Shown here piece by piece: positions 45,820 to 57,457 of a DNA stretch of 64,000 bases. The notes beneath the pieces are model-generated. The model worked only from the letters and a program-made list of their open reading frames with translations. It had not been told where the DNA came from and ran no database searches. The DNA comes from Climacium dendroides (Eukaryota; Streptophyta; Bryopsida; Hypnales; Climaciaceae). Positions within the stretch are counted from its first letter, which is position 1. Every line of letters begins with the position of its first letter. The DNA lies in the NCBI GenBank assembly GCA_950106755.1, contig OX467086.1, forward strand, positions 10,310,001 to 10,374,000. Direction: 5' to 3'. A program made the translations under genes and the position numbers.

Positions 45820-46686
45820 AAGTACTTTGAGTACAAACTATAAATGTATATAGAGGGAGAGAGACTAAATTTTCATTTTTTCATGGTGAATTTTAAAAAT
45901 ATGTAATTGAAGAAAAGTGAAGTTTGTAGTCATTTTCTAATGCATATAATCATAAAATAATGATTCTTTGTGATTTGTGAAATACTTAAAATCTGAACTG
46001 TAAACTTTAGAACTTGTAAAAGCTTGTTTCTAAGAGAGTAAAAGTATTGCTTTCAGTAGGCAAAACTTTAGTAAACTAAAAAAAATCAAGTATGAAAAGT
46101 TATAAAAAAAGACATTGCAACTTGCAAGCACTCAATACATGACTCTAAAATAATATGAGTATTTCTTAAAATCACCCTTCAATTGTGAATAAAATCCAAC
46201 AAAAACTAAGAAAGTATGATTATACAAAGTTACAAACTATGGTAAAATACTCATTCAATCACTTTTCACTATAGTTAAATATAAAATGACCTTATTCCAT
46301 CTCCAACTCCAATTCCATTTCATAAAATTGCATCTAAACAATTAAACAAACTGTCCTTTAAAGTTACAAATCTCAATGCAATAATGCATTAAATAATTCG
46401 GTTTCTATTTATAGGTCATATTTAGGTATTTATGTGAAGTCAACTTGAGGGATTAGAGTTAGAGCCCCTTAAAGTTGTTGTTAGTAATTTAACAAAAGAA
46501 TAATATTCTAAATCTTGTATATTTTTGCTTCTATTCTTTGTGTACATATTGGTTTATTGGTTACCTCCATTTCATCAAATTGGTCATTGAAGGTTTGCAC
46601 TCTCTAGAATCATTTTGGATAAAACATCTTGATTTAGATGAAACATCTTCCTAGTCACTTAGTTCATCATTCCAAATATAGAATTG
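45820..46686. other. AT-rich noncoding, insertion target of LTR copy 3
   Basis: AT-rich and without genes. It ends with the left duplication AATTG at 46682-46686. Confidence 0.45.
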
Positions 46687-46969
46687 TGTGACAACTCATA
46701 TTTTTGATTTTTCTTTGTTTACCTTTTTAAGTAGGACGGAAATTAGAAATAGGGATCCGGATCCATCAAAAAGGAGAAAGATAAATAAAAAATGGTCACA
46801 AAAGTACCTTACGGAGCTAATCCGGTTTTAGGTAGAAGCGGATCGGATTAGATTTCCAACTGGATTAGATTTCCAACCGGATTCTCCTTGACTGGATTAG
46901 AGAAAACCGGATTAGACAGAACCGGACCGGATATCCGACCGGTCATAAAGACAGTCCAGGGAGTCAAGA

Positions 46970-46980
46970 CTATATAAAGC
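46970..46980 (+). promoter_or_regulatory. TATA box of family-2 LTR copy 3
   Basis: CTATATAAAGC lies about 320 bp before the start of the internal protein, in the same place as in copies 1 and 2. Confidence 0.65.
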
Positions 46981-47291
46981 CTGACCCTGCCCATTTTCAG
47001 GTCTCTGATTTTTCACGTGTTGTCGTTTCCTATCTTAACGCCTGACGCTTTTCCGTTTACAGTGGTAGGGAGGGAAAGTACAAGAGGACCCGGTAGTGAG
47101 TGAGGGGTGTGAGACGGAGAGATCGCCTCCGGGCACGAGTGGGTGAGACATAGAGTGAGAGCGGATACGGAATCATGAGGGACTGAGAGTGTGGACACGC
47201 CAAGAGATTGGTTTGCAGGTGGAGCGGAATATCAAAGTGTGAGCGCTCTCTTCTAGGACCGTAGAGAGTGAAACCGGGTAGAGCTACCCTC

Positions 47292-49025
47292 ATGCCGTGG
47301 CTGAACCGGAAGAGACCAGGCTCTAGCACCCCGCCCCCAAGTGAAGTAAAGCTGAGAAAAGTGGTTCCGGTCATGCCGACCAAGGATCCGGAAAAGGAAG
47401 AGCTCAGAGAGGACTTAGCGTCGATGGGCTGTCAGGGATTATCTTTGAAACCTTGGGGTTTCAAGGATGAGAGAATGATTAGGGAAATCCTGAGTGGCGT
47501 ATCGAATCAATTCGATAACACCTTGAGAGGGAATCCGGTCCAATGGACCGAGGCTTTATGGCGGGACGTGTACGGGTTCCAACCAGAAGGACTTGGGCTT
47601 GCCAACCGGAAGGATGACTTTGTCCAGGGCAAGTTCGGAAGCATTGTAAATCTGAAGGATGGCTACGCGGTAGAAGATTGCCTCGATGACCGGGAGCATC
47701 GCTTGCTCCAGTTCCTGGTTCCAGTTTTGCATCCGGAAAAACCCACCAGATTGACCATCACCCTGGCTAACACAATCTTCGGAGCGCTGAGTGGAACCCG
47801 GAAAGTAGACTGGGGCCGGATCTTCTTTGATCTGGTATCGCAGCTTACTACAAGAGTAGGGAAAAGTAGGGCTACCCCACTATGCCCTTATGTGTACCAC
47901 CTCTATCAGCAACAAGAACTGCTGACGGAAGTGGAGCTGAAGGTGTGGAAGGCCCAGGAGCGGACTATGAAGTACGGTGAATCCGAGTTCGACCAAGAAG
48001 CGGATTCCGGAAACGAAACAGAGGAAGAGGACGAAGAAGAAGAAGAGGAAGAGGAGGAACCGCATGTCCCTTCCAAAAGGCAGAAGACCACGCTGATCCG
48101 GAATCGAAAGACGTCTCCGGTTCAACCTCATCCGCGCAAAGGGGAGACTCCACCCGGACCGGATGTGGCATCCGGATTAGGATCCGGAGATCCGTTCGAC
48201 GCGTTGGTCGGGATCCTCTGCGGAATCCGGACAGATTGGGAAGTTAAGAAACGGACGCTCAGGGAGATTGCGGAGTTAATTGGAGCGGAACCGGACAGTT
48301 AGTTGCCGCAGAGGGTAGCTGAGTGTGTCATCAATCCGGATGAGCTCTAGAAGATGAAGGAGGAAAGCAAACGGCAACATGATGAGTTGGACACCCTCAA
48401 GGCCGAACTTTTTGCCTTGCTCGAAAACGCCAACGCAACAAGGGAGATGGCGGAAGAAATGAAGAAGCTGGCCACGGAGGTGAAAGATGTGCTTGGAGAA
48501 CCCGGAGCCGCGGTCACCAAGGCGCACCTATTCGAAGAGGAGGTGCACAAGGACAAGAAGATATTCGGAACCAGGGTGGTGCACATCCTCACTGATTTTG
48601 AGGAGCAGATAGAGAAGCTCTTGTCTAAGGCACAGGAATCAGCGGACCAGATCGTGGAGAGCAGCCAGAAATTGACGGAGATTCCGGTCCGACTCTCTGA
48701 GATTTCACTTCCGGACTTGTTTCCGGAAGAGGCAGCTCGGGAACCGGGGAAGGACAAGACGCCTCAGTCAAGTAGGGCATAGAAGAAGACGCCCTCGACC
48801 GGACTGCAGCCGATCGACTTAGACTCCCCGGAAACTGAGGAAGAACACCCGGCTCCACCTACGGATGGGGAATGGAACCGGAATCTAACGGAAGTGTTTG
48901 AGCAGTTGGAGAGACCTGACAGATTTCTGTCAGATTTTGACCGGATCAACGCGACTGTACTTTCCATTGACTTTATTTTGTGTGTTCCTCTCGAGTGTTG
49001 GCAAGAGTGCACAAAGTTGAAGTAA
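47292..49025 (+). pseudogene. LTR-encoded protein, family 2 copy 3 (best preserved)
   Basis: It starts MPWLNRKRPGSSTPPPSE. This start was preferred over an upstream Met because copies 1 and 2 start here. Residues about 30-210 are the conserved globular region (MGCQGLSLKPWGF, LRGNPVQWTEALW, VYGFQPEGLGLANRKDD, TITLANTIFGAL, YVYHLYQQQELL). Then come an acidic run, a basic patch (KRQKT), and a helical segment (DELDTLKAELFALLENAN) likely to be a coiled coil. A disordered tail ends it. TAG codons at 48300-48302 and 48780-48782 interrupt it. The 3' end is altered by a small deletion, and the frame closes at 49023-49025. It is homologous to family-1 proteins. Role unknown. Confidence 0.8.
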
Positions 49026-49930
49026 GGTGGTATGCACGGATGTGTAGGCAAAGTTCTCCCTTTGATGGATGTTTCCGATTCTAAGTACATATGAGTAGGT
49101 TATGAAGAGTTAGAAGTGGATTCCAGTGCCTCAGCATCTGCAGAAGTTTAGTATTTCGGGTAAGAAATCCGTTGATTAGGCTAGGCGGATAGGGAGGGAT
49201 TCCTTAGCTGCGCTAGAACTCCTGGGTGGGAAATCCGGTCGAGTATCCTAACTCTTGTGAGGTCTTGCCCCCGTTGTAGGTAAAACGGAAGAACTTTTGT
49301 AGTTGTTGGAACGGACAGGTGCACTTGTAGCCACCGAAATTAGTACGGAACGGATCAGCGTCAAAGTTGTTGTAGTATGAGAGGATCGTACGGGAGGTCT
49401 TTGTGTGACTTGTGATCCGGGTTGCTATCCGGATTACTGTGAAGGACCAAATCGGATCCATGTTAGTTAGAGGATCAGTGAATAGGAGAGTGGATCTTCA
49501 GCCACTATAAGTCACGGAAAGAATGGTGGGCCTACCACTTTCAAAAGCAAGTGGTGAACCCTCTGATGGTAAAACAGAGGCAAAACTAAATCGGGTTTAG
49601 GAAGGGTGGACCGGAACGGATCCGCTCCGTAGACACTTAGGACCGGAAATAGCATGGTCCAGAATTTAGAAGTTAGTCCTTAGACCGTGGAACTAGTAAA
49701 ACCGGAAGTAGGATACGGTCCGGTCGTAGTCTTCCGGTTGGGTTTTGAACATTCCGATTTTCAGAGGTATAACCGGAAAGTAGAATTGAAGGGTTTAATT
49801 AGGTTTATCTCCTTAATAGAGTTAGCTACTTCACAGGATCTCGTGGGTTCGATCTTTAGGGTCATTTTGTTATGCTCTAGGGTGATTTTTGTGAGTATAA
49901 TAGGGAAATTGCTTACTCTGTGCTGCGACA

Positions 49931-51522
49931 AATTGGGAGCCTTTTGACATTGAAATGTAAATAAAATACAATGAAAATTCTAAATTTTTTCTAATTTCTA
50001 ATGGATCTAGGTGACTGCAAGAAACATTTGATAATTTTGTTGTGCTTTGTCCAATACTCATGATTTTTTTGTAGAATACTTTCAAAATTTAAAAGAAAAA
50101 TATTCAAAAAACATTGAAGAAATATGTCCAAGTAATGTCCAATGTATTCACTTTCAAGATGAAGGCAATTACCAGAAAAAATACCACCAATAAATTCTAT
50201 AAGTAGGAAAAAGTTCTAGAATAGTTCCAATTTCAAGAAAATATATGCTTTAACGTGTAATTAAAAAAAAAGGAAAAAACTATACAAATATTATAAAAAT
50301 TCCATTTGTAACAATTTTCTGAAGATGGTCATTTATGAAAAGAACCATTCAAAGAACATTACGCGTTTCAAAAGTCATTAATAAAAAAGTTCATTTAGTG
50401 AACTTGTACACCATATAAAATTCAATATTTTTAGGATTCCTTTAAGTTTGCTACAAAATCATCTTTTTCAAATCTCAGATTCAAATTTGTTTATTCGGGT
50501 ACTAAATAGTCCTAAAAATCCCAAATATTAAAATTGCCAAGAAATTAGATAAGCTGTAAAATAGTTATAAATACCTTATTAATAAATCTTGAGTCATGTA
50601 GATCTAAAATGCAGAATTCCTGGCCAACAAACAAATCAATATGCAAGGTGAGATAGTAAATAGTATAGGTGTTTCTTCATTCATTTGAGCTTTCCGGCTT
50701 GGATTAAATATTTTGCGGAACAATTTGGTTGGAGGTTTCAAATTACAAAGAATACAAATGTACTTATGTAAGGATTTCAGATAGAGCTTTCTCTGCTACA
50801 TGGAACCTTGTTTTCATTTAAAACCGATTCCATTTATAGTTTGACCATATAAATATATGCATTGTAATTCTGTAAAGAATGCTACATGGTGACATAGCCG
50901 ACTGGCCGTGAAAAACTGTAGCCCTGAAATTGAAAAATATTTAAGTAAATTACTCTTTGCATTCTCTAGTGGTAGGTTTCATTCAAGATTCGTTGGCACT
51001 TGGCAAGGGCTTTAGCTTTATTATTGTTCATTCCCAAATTATATATAAATGTATAATTTGTACAGTTTGCTAAACCAAATTCCCGCCCCCCCCCAAAAAA
51101 AAAATGTCATGGTAATATGGTATTGACGTTCCCTGAAGGCTAGAAGGGATGATTTTTGCCTTCCGATCAGAGACTTCTAGGTTCTGAATCATAATAGTGA
51201 TACGATAATCTTTGAACGGAATTCAACTTTCACTTCTTCCAACCTTATAGGAACATCTACTTAAGCAAGAGGATCAATTCATTCGTCCAATCATTCCCCC
51301 CCTTTTCCACAAAGAATGAATAGATCACCCATTTTTGAGAAATAGGAATTGGTTGTTGGAAGTTGAAACCAAGCCTCATACCACTGCATGAACTCAAGTG
51401 ATCGAACCTCAGACCTCAGACCTGAAGACAAGAATCACAGTAAGTCCCAGTTTCCCGAATGGAAGATGACCTCTTAATCATTTGGGTCACCTTTATGCGG
51501 CCGCTGCAGTCGGCCGATCCGC
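49931..51522. other. AT-rich noncoding
   Basis: AT-rich sequence starting with the right AATTG duplication. Homopolymer runs occur at about 51090. No gene is recognised. GC rises after 51480 toward the tandem repeat. Confidence 0.45.
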
Positions 51523-51770
51523 GCGGTCGGACAATCCGTTGCGTACCATCGGTCAGCCCCGTCCGGCGCGGTTGGCCCATCCGCGCGGTCCGACAGTCCG
51601 CTGTGGACCATCGGTTGGCCCCGTTTGGCGCGGTCATCCCATTCGCGCGGTAGGACAGTCCGTTGCCAACCATCGGTCGGCCCCGTTTGCTGCGGTTGCC
51701 CGTCGGACCGTTGTTAAACCTGCGGTAGGCCCGGTCGGCCAATTCGCAGCCCTTGCTTCTCTTCTCTTTC
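51523..51770. repeat. 62-bp GC-rich tandem repeat, three full units
   Basis: Units start GCGGTCGGAC, GCGGTCCGAC and GCGGTAGGAC at 51523, 51585 and 51647. Each carries CCATCGGT and GGCCCCGT, and degenerate units follow. The style is similar to the CGTCCG arrays, but the period is regular. Frames across it are not genes. Confidence 0.8.
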
Positions 51771-52265
51771 TCTTGTAGACGGTCCGCTACGGGCCTGTAG
51801 TCGGCCCATCTGCGACCTTCCACGTGGTCGGAGAGTCTGCTGCATTGCTGCCGTTGTGCCCCCCCACCATTCCGCCAACCACGATCTTCAATTTTGTAAT
51901 TTGGTATTTACAGATTTCAGTTTCTATGCAAGCTTTCTTTCTGAGGTTCATTATTTCTAACGCTTCCCAAGAAATTATCTGATTTATTTGTTTTGTACAT
52001 GGAGAATGAATAACCAAAATACACGCAGTGAAGACTTCTTCAATTTCCTATTCAACCATTCAACCAAAGATAATGAATAAAAAAGGTTTATTACATTTTT
52101 CAAAATAAACACGCAAATTCCTATTATAGAGCAATGCGTGTCAAATGTCAAACCTCATTTCTCCTGCGTTCATAAAGTCTTCCAAATTCAAATCATAAAG
52201 ATTTGAAGAACTATCTATGTAACGTATTCTAATCTAACCCATTCTAAGAATGTAAGATTCAATTC
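51771..52265. other. Noncoding 3' flank of the hAT gene
   Basis: AT-rich downstream sequence of the minus-strand hAT gene. The hAT terminal repeat was not found. Confidence 0.4.
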
Positions 52266-54350
52266 CTAAGGATGATAATCACTATCTCCTTTTACCTCTG
52301 CCCCACTACTATAGTCTCTTGATATCCATCCGTCGTCTTCATTGTCGAAAGTATTGTCTTCATCATCTGATGAAGACAATACTTTTTCTTTCTCTTTTCC
52401 TCTGATTTTCGTAGATGTAAAAGCTTTCTTCCCCTTACCTATGTTTAGATCATCCTTCCTCCGTAAGAAATTCTTACCGAGGATGCGTTCTCGAAGACCG
52501 CCGGCCAATCGTCCTTTCTTTGCGAGAAGAGTTGGAAGGGATAGTCATGTATCCAAGGGGGTTCTTCCTCCATGTACTTTCTTCCTTGGGGAGATAGCAA
52601 ATGGCTATCTTCCTCCATCACTTGTTTCTTCTTAGGTTTAGCGGATTCTTCTACCATTGCTTCTTTTGCCTGTTGCCTCCGTTGGCAAGCGACCGCTGTT
52701 ATTTCATTTAGAGATCGCAGTTTCATGTCCTCTAGTCTTTGAGAACATTGTGGTGGGCGACTTGCTATGCTCTTGAACATTGATTCCAGTATCTCATCTT
52801 CCCTATCACTAATACACTCTAAACTAGTGAATTTCCGCTTCACAGTTTCTTCTTGAATGTTGGAAGCTTGCAATGTAGGTAGAAAACTCGCTGAACCCCC
52901 TAGAGTAGTACTACCACTTCCACAGTTCAACAATGAGCGTGGAGCGGGTGGAGGATCGTTATTCGTTGGACGTTGCGACCTCTGCATGTTGTTATTTCTG
53001 CCTTGGCCATTGTGGACCATGTTCGGACTTCTGCACTCTTTCGAACTTGAATCCCCCTTGTCCAATACCTCTAGCGGTTTAAGGCTTAGGAAGCTCGGTC
53101 CCTCGATGCTCTTATCAACCAATTTTTCTTCAAATTCGAAGCTTGTTTTGTCCGCATTCATTTTCTCCCAAAAATGTAGTTTGTCATTTTCTCCAGGTTG
53201 GCCTAATGGTATGGATGGAGACCTTTCACGTTCAATCACTTCATTTGCTTGTAAAGTTTGGCCTCTTGTAACTGATATCCCGTTCTGAACCGCCTTTTCC
53301 ACAATGGTGTCTTCCTTATTTGCCAAAACGGTATGGTTGTTTAGAAGTCGGCTCCCATCTACAAATCTCGCTATAGAAGGTAGATCTTCGTCTTCTAAAA
53401 ATTCAAATTCATCTCGGTTATTTGTATCCAAGTCAATCATGTCATCATCATACTCATTTCGTCTTTGTGATAGTCTACCACGAAAAGCGTACGTGTCGTT
53501 GTTCAGATCCTCTTCTTTATCGGATTTGAGGTTGTCATCACTTGTTTCTGATTCCAATTCCAATTCTCCTCTGTCGTCATTGACCTCCTCATTTCCACGC
53601 CGTGGAAGATGTTCTTCCTCGACATCATGATCACTACTTTCGTCATCCTCCATAAGCCCCTCGGATTCCTCTGACTCCGCATTCTCGCTGTACCACATCT
53701 TCTCATCGTTCTCCTTTGAAACAGCAAGGACTCTGGAATTGGTATACACATACACCAAATCCATGGCTCTCTTTGTTTTCAACTTGTTTCGAGCCTTATT
53801 ATGAACAAAGGAATAGCTACTCCAATTTCGCTCGCATGAAGAGGAAGAGACTGATTGCCCTAAAATTCTCCTTGCAATCGGAGCAATGAGCTTTCCACAA
53901 ACACCTTCAAAATTCCACCAAGCATGTGCCGATAATTTGGACTCGCTTGGGTCCAGCATATTGTGAAAAAGTGGTTCTTTATGTCAAAAGGCCATGAATT
54001 CTTTCACGACGTCAGCGTACTCTCCATGCTTACAAATTCGCATGAGGACACGTTTGCATGCGTCAATCGCCTCACCATTGTTTGCTAGTTCTTTGTCGTG
54101 AAGCAAGTAGGGATTTAGAAGAGCTCCTGCATATTGAATATCGGTCTCCACCATTTCCCATCACTCTTGGAATGCTGCCCTCAATGGCTTTGCAAGTTCC
54201 GAACTTAGTTTAAAAGGCGAATTCTCCAAATCCGCCACGTGCTTCCGTATTTTCCTCATGATATGCAAAACCTTGCTTGTGCATGGCGTCTTTGCATCTA
54301 AATCACGGAGGCCATGTACCACGGGGTCCAGCAACTGAACGAAATTGGTA
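52266..54350 (-). pseudogene. hAT transposase, C-terminal part with long acidic tail
   Basis: It continues the minus-strand hAT gene beyond the LTR insertion. It begins in the stretch reading FVQLLDPVVHGLRDLD and includes the hAT dimerisation region (AHAWWNFEGVCGKLIAPIAR, then SSSSCERNWS and HNKARNKLKTKRA). After this motif come about 430 further residues that are unusually acidic (ESEESEGLMEDDESS, LDTNNRDEFEFLEDED) and finally a Lys-rich end. The dimerisation domain is normally near the C-terminus, so the extension is unusual. Stops lie near 54160 and 53985, and a frame change occurs near 52500. Inactive. Confidence 0.8.
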
Positions 54351-54355
54351 CAACG
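54351..54355. repeat. Left 5-bp target duplication CAACG
   Basis: Repeated at 61501-61505. Removing the insert plus one CAACG restores a continuous hAT reading frame (FWRRCTNFVQLLDPVV). Confidence 0.9.
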
Positions 54356-54787
54356 TGTGGGAATCCGGAATCTGGAAACGGATCAATAATACAAGAAGTA
54401 GGTGCAAAAAAATAAAAAAAAATAAAAAAATAATAGTTAGAGTGTGATTTTTGGACCAGATAAACTTGAATTAGGAAATAAGCGTTCCGGCACCACCCGG
54501 AACCGGAACTTATCCGGACCCGGAATCCGGACTCATCCAGAACAAAAGAACCTACCGTATAGATCTCGTAGCTACGGAAGTAGGATACCGTTGATACAAC
54601 GGACCTGTAGCCGTTGTCTTTAAGACCGTAGAAAGACGGTTTAGTACTTAAGCTGTCTTCCTAGGGTTTCCTCTTCATCTTTTTTTGTTCTGTGTTCCTG
54701 AGACTATTTGTGTAAGTAGTTGAGAGAAAGAGTGGTGAGTTAGCGACTGAGGTAGAACTACTTTTCCCTCATTCTCACTTAGATCTT

Positions 54788-56743
54788 ATGGCATCCGGAT
54801 CAGTACGGAAGGTAGCGGTATCTGCTCGGGTTATCTCTCCGGCCATTCCGGATAGCCCAGAACTACACAAGCAGTTAGAGGAGGACTTGACTAGGTTAGG
54901 ATGTGTCGGTCTACTACACCGACCATGGAACCTCAAGAGTGAAGAGATGATTCAAAAGCTACTTCACGGTGTTCCGAATCAGTATGAGCTCACTTTGAGA
55001 GGACAGCCAGTCGCGTGGACCGAGGACATCTGGGCGGACGTCTATCAGTTCCGGAAGAGTGGGAACGGTTTAGCATCGAGGACGGACCGTTTTGTAGCTG
55101 GGAAGTTCACTGGGTTTGCAAACCCTAAGGATGGATTTGCTATCAGCGAGTGTAAGGACGAGAGACATAGGCGGATACTAGAGTTTCTGATTCCGATCTT
55201 ATATCTGAAAAAGCCAACGCGGGTTACCATTACGGTGGCCAATACTATCTTTGGGGCTATGGAGAACCGGGTAGTGCACTGGGGTAGGGTCATAGTCGGG
55301 ATAGTGGCTAAATTAGCGGATCACGTGACTCGAGCTAAAGCAAGTCTAGTTAGCACCTATTTGTTTCATCTGTACCATCAACAGGAACTTTTGAGTGCGG
55401 CGGAAATAATTCAGTATGACACCGGAAAGACGCTCCTGCCATACGAACTTTCCGGGGAGGAAACGAAAGATCCGGTCGAGTTTGAACCGGAGGAACTTCC
55501 CGAGGAACGTTTGACAGATCCGAGGACTAAGAAGAGGAAGTCAACCGATCCGGGGTCGAGAATCAAGCCACCGACAATGGAGAGGGGGGAGTCCAGCAAA
55601 GGACCTGAGATGGAAACAGAATCCGCATTTTTCAATGCGGGGCTCGAGTGGATACGTGAAGCCAAGGTACTTCACGACGGGTTGTCAGATTTGGTGATAG
55701 ATACCGTGGAATTATTGAAGGTGGATCCGGATCAAATCGTGGAAGTTGTCAAGCGACTGCCCAAGCCAGAGGATCTAAAGAAGAGGGAGGATCGGATCCA
55801 AGAGTTGGAGGCGGAACGGAACCTATTCCAAACTCGGGTGAATTGGGCGGAAGGGGAAATGGTAGCTGCGAAGGAAAAAGAGAAAGAGGCTCTCGCTTTG
55901 GTCAAGAATCTAACCGGAGCAGTCAACATCAAAGCCGACATCATCACGAAAGCTGCCTTGTTTGACTCGAAGATGATATCGGAAGGCCACATTATCGGAA
56001 TCAAGGTAGTTACCATCCTTGTAGACTTCACCGCGAGGATAGAGTGGATTTTCAAGGAGATCCAGAAGTTGTTGGCGGCCATCGACCCAAACCATGCGAT
56101 GGATTTCTCTACCTTTCCGGAACTCCCTTTTGTCGCAGGTACCCTAGGGAAGCTAGTGGCGGATCATGCAACCTGGATGGAGGGCCTGAGGGGGATACTC
56201 ACACCAGCCGAGCCTTCCGCCAATAAGATATGGATGACGGAGTTGAATTTGAGGCCAGCCTCGGAACCAGAACCGGAACTAGAGTCTAGTTCGAAAACGG
56301 TTCCGGTGCCATCTAAGTTCTCAACTTCGGAAGTTCCTAAGGCACAAACAATGCCGAATTTGATGACCGGATCATTCAAGGTTCCGGGATAGTAGGTTAG
56401 GGGAGATCTCATCAACCGGATCGGTGGGATGACCAATCCAGCTCGGACTAATCCGAAAGGATTTGTACACATGCAAGAGACCACACCGGAGAAAGGAAGC
56501 GAACCCGCAATATTGGAGGATACAACACCAGAGAAGGAGAAGGAAGTTCAAGTCATTGAAGATTCTGACGAGGAAAGTGCCCACTCCACTTCTGGAACCG
56601 AAGGAGACAGCGACCCGTCTCCCACAACGCGCCATATCCAAACTCAGGCCACAGCAAAAACTACGCCAGCCAAGAATACGAAGGGGACGCCTACCAGCCA
56701 AGCGGGGAGTCGTTCAAAGAAAGGACGGAAGCCAAGATATTAG
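54788..56743 (+). pseudogene. LTR-encoded protein, family 1 copy B, one nonsense codon
   Basis: 652 codons from MASGSVRKVAVSARV to SKKGRKPRY, interrupted only by TAG at 56390-56392 where copy C has Gln. Residues 25-210 are the conserved globular region (LRGQPVAWTEDIWADVYQF, TITVANTIFGAMENR, FHLYHQQELLSAAE). The KKRK patch is at about 248. Residues 280-430 are mainly helical with a likely coiled coil (EDRIQELEAERN, EKEKEALAL). The rest is disordered and Ser/Thr/Glu-rich. No CCHC knuckle or enzyme motif is present. Many differences from copy C are at third codon positions, which suggests past selection on the protein. It could be a gag-like structural protein or an accessory factor. Unresolved. 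Confidence 0.8.
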
Positions 56744-57015
56744 GGTTGGTAGGAAAAGAAGTATAGGGTCCGGAATGGGGTTTCGAGCATGGATCCGGTT
56801 TCCGGAATCTTAGGCGGATAGTAAGGAAATCCGGTTATCTCGGATGGCAGTTAGCAATCTTTCCGGATATTTTGGGAGGTTCAGGGATTGGTGGCCTGGA
56901 TTTCCGGGTTTCCTTTTCAGGCTTTTAGGAGTTGACTTTGGGTTTTTGTGTTAGTATTTTAAGGGCAGTCAAGTTAGTGTCTGCCATTCCATTCCATCCT
57001 ACTCCACTGGATTTT

Positions 57016-57020
57016 AGTGC
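57016..57020. repeat. Left 5-bp target duplication AGTGC
   Basis: Repeated at 60590-60594. It marks the insertion of unit C into unit B/D. Confidence 0.9.
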
Positions 57021-57457
57021 TGTGGGAATCCGGAATCCGGAAACAGAGCAATAACACAAGAAGTAGGTGCGAAAAAGAGTAAAAAAATAAAAAAATAAAA
57101 AAATAATAGTTAGATTGTGATTTTTGGACCAGATAGCTTAAATTAGAAAAGAAGCGTTCTGGCACAACCCTAAATCGGAACTTATCCGGATCTGGGATCC
57201 GGACTCATCCGGAACACAGGAACCTACCGTATAGGTCCCGTAGCTACGGAAGTAGGATACCGTTGAGACAACGGACCTGTAGCCGTTGTCCTTAAGACCG
57301 TAGAAAGACGGGTTAGTACTTAAGCTGTCTTCTTAGGGTTTCCTCTTCACTTTTTCTGTTCAGTGTTCCTGAGACTGTTTTTGTGAGTAGTTGAGAGAAA
57401 GAGTGGTGAGTTAGCGACTGAGGTAGAACTACTTTTTCTCGTTCTCACGTAGATCTT

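Larger units (their letters stand above)
46687..49930 (+). mobile_element. Solo LTR-like unit, family 2 copy 3, AATTG duplication
   Basis: A 3244-bp unit from TGTGACAACT to TGCTGCGACA with AATTG on both sides (46682-46686 and 49931-49935). One LTR-type unit only, with no internal region or second LTR. It has the TATA box at about 46971-46979 and the best preserved family-2 coding region. Confidence 0.9.

Noticed and set aside
46687..49930. Complete two-LTR retrotransposon
   Set aside because: The starting sequence TGTGACAACT does not recur near the end. The whole stretch aligns as one LTR-type unit.
54788..56743. Calling the LTR protein a gag polyprotein
   Set aside because: No CCHC knuckle, protease or capsid motif is visible, and it lies inside the LTR rather than after a primer-binding site. 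Only 'LTR-encoded protein' is supported.
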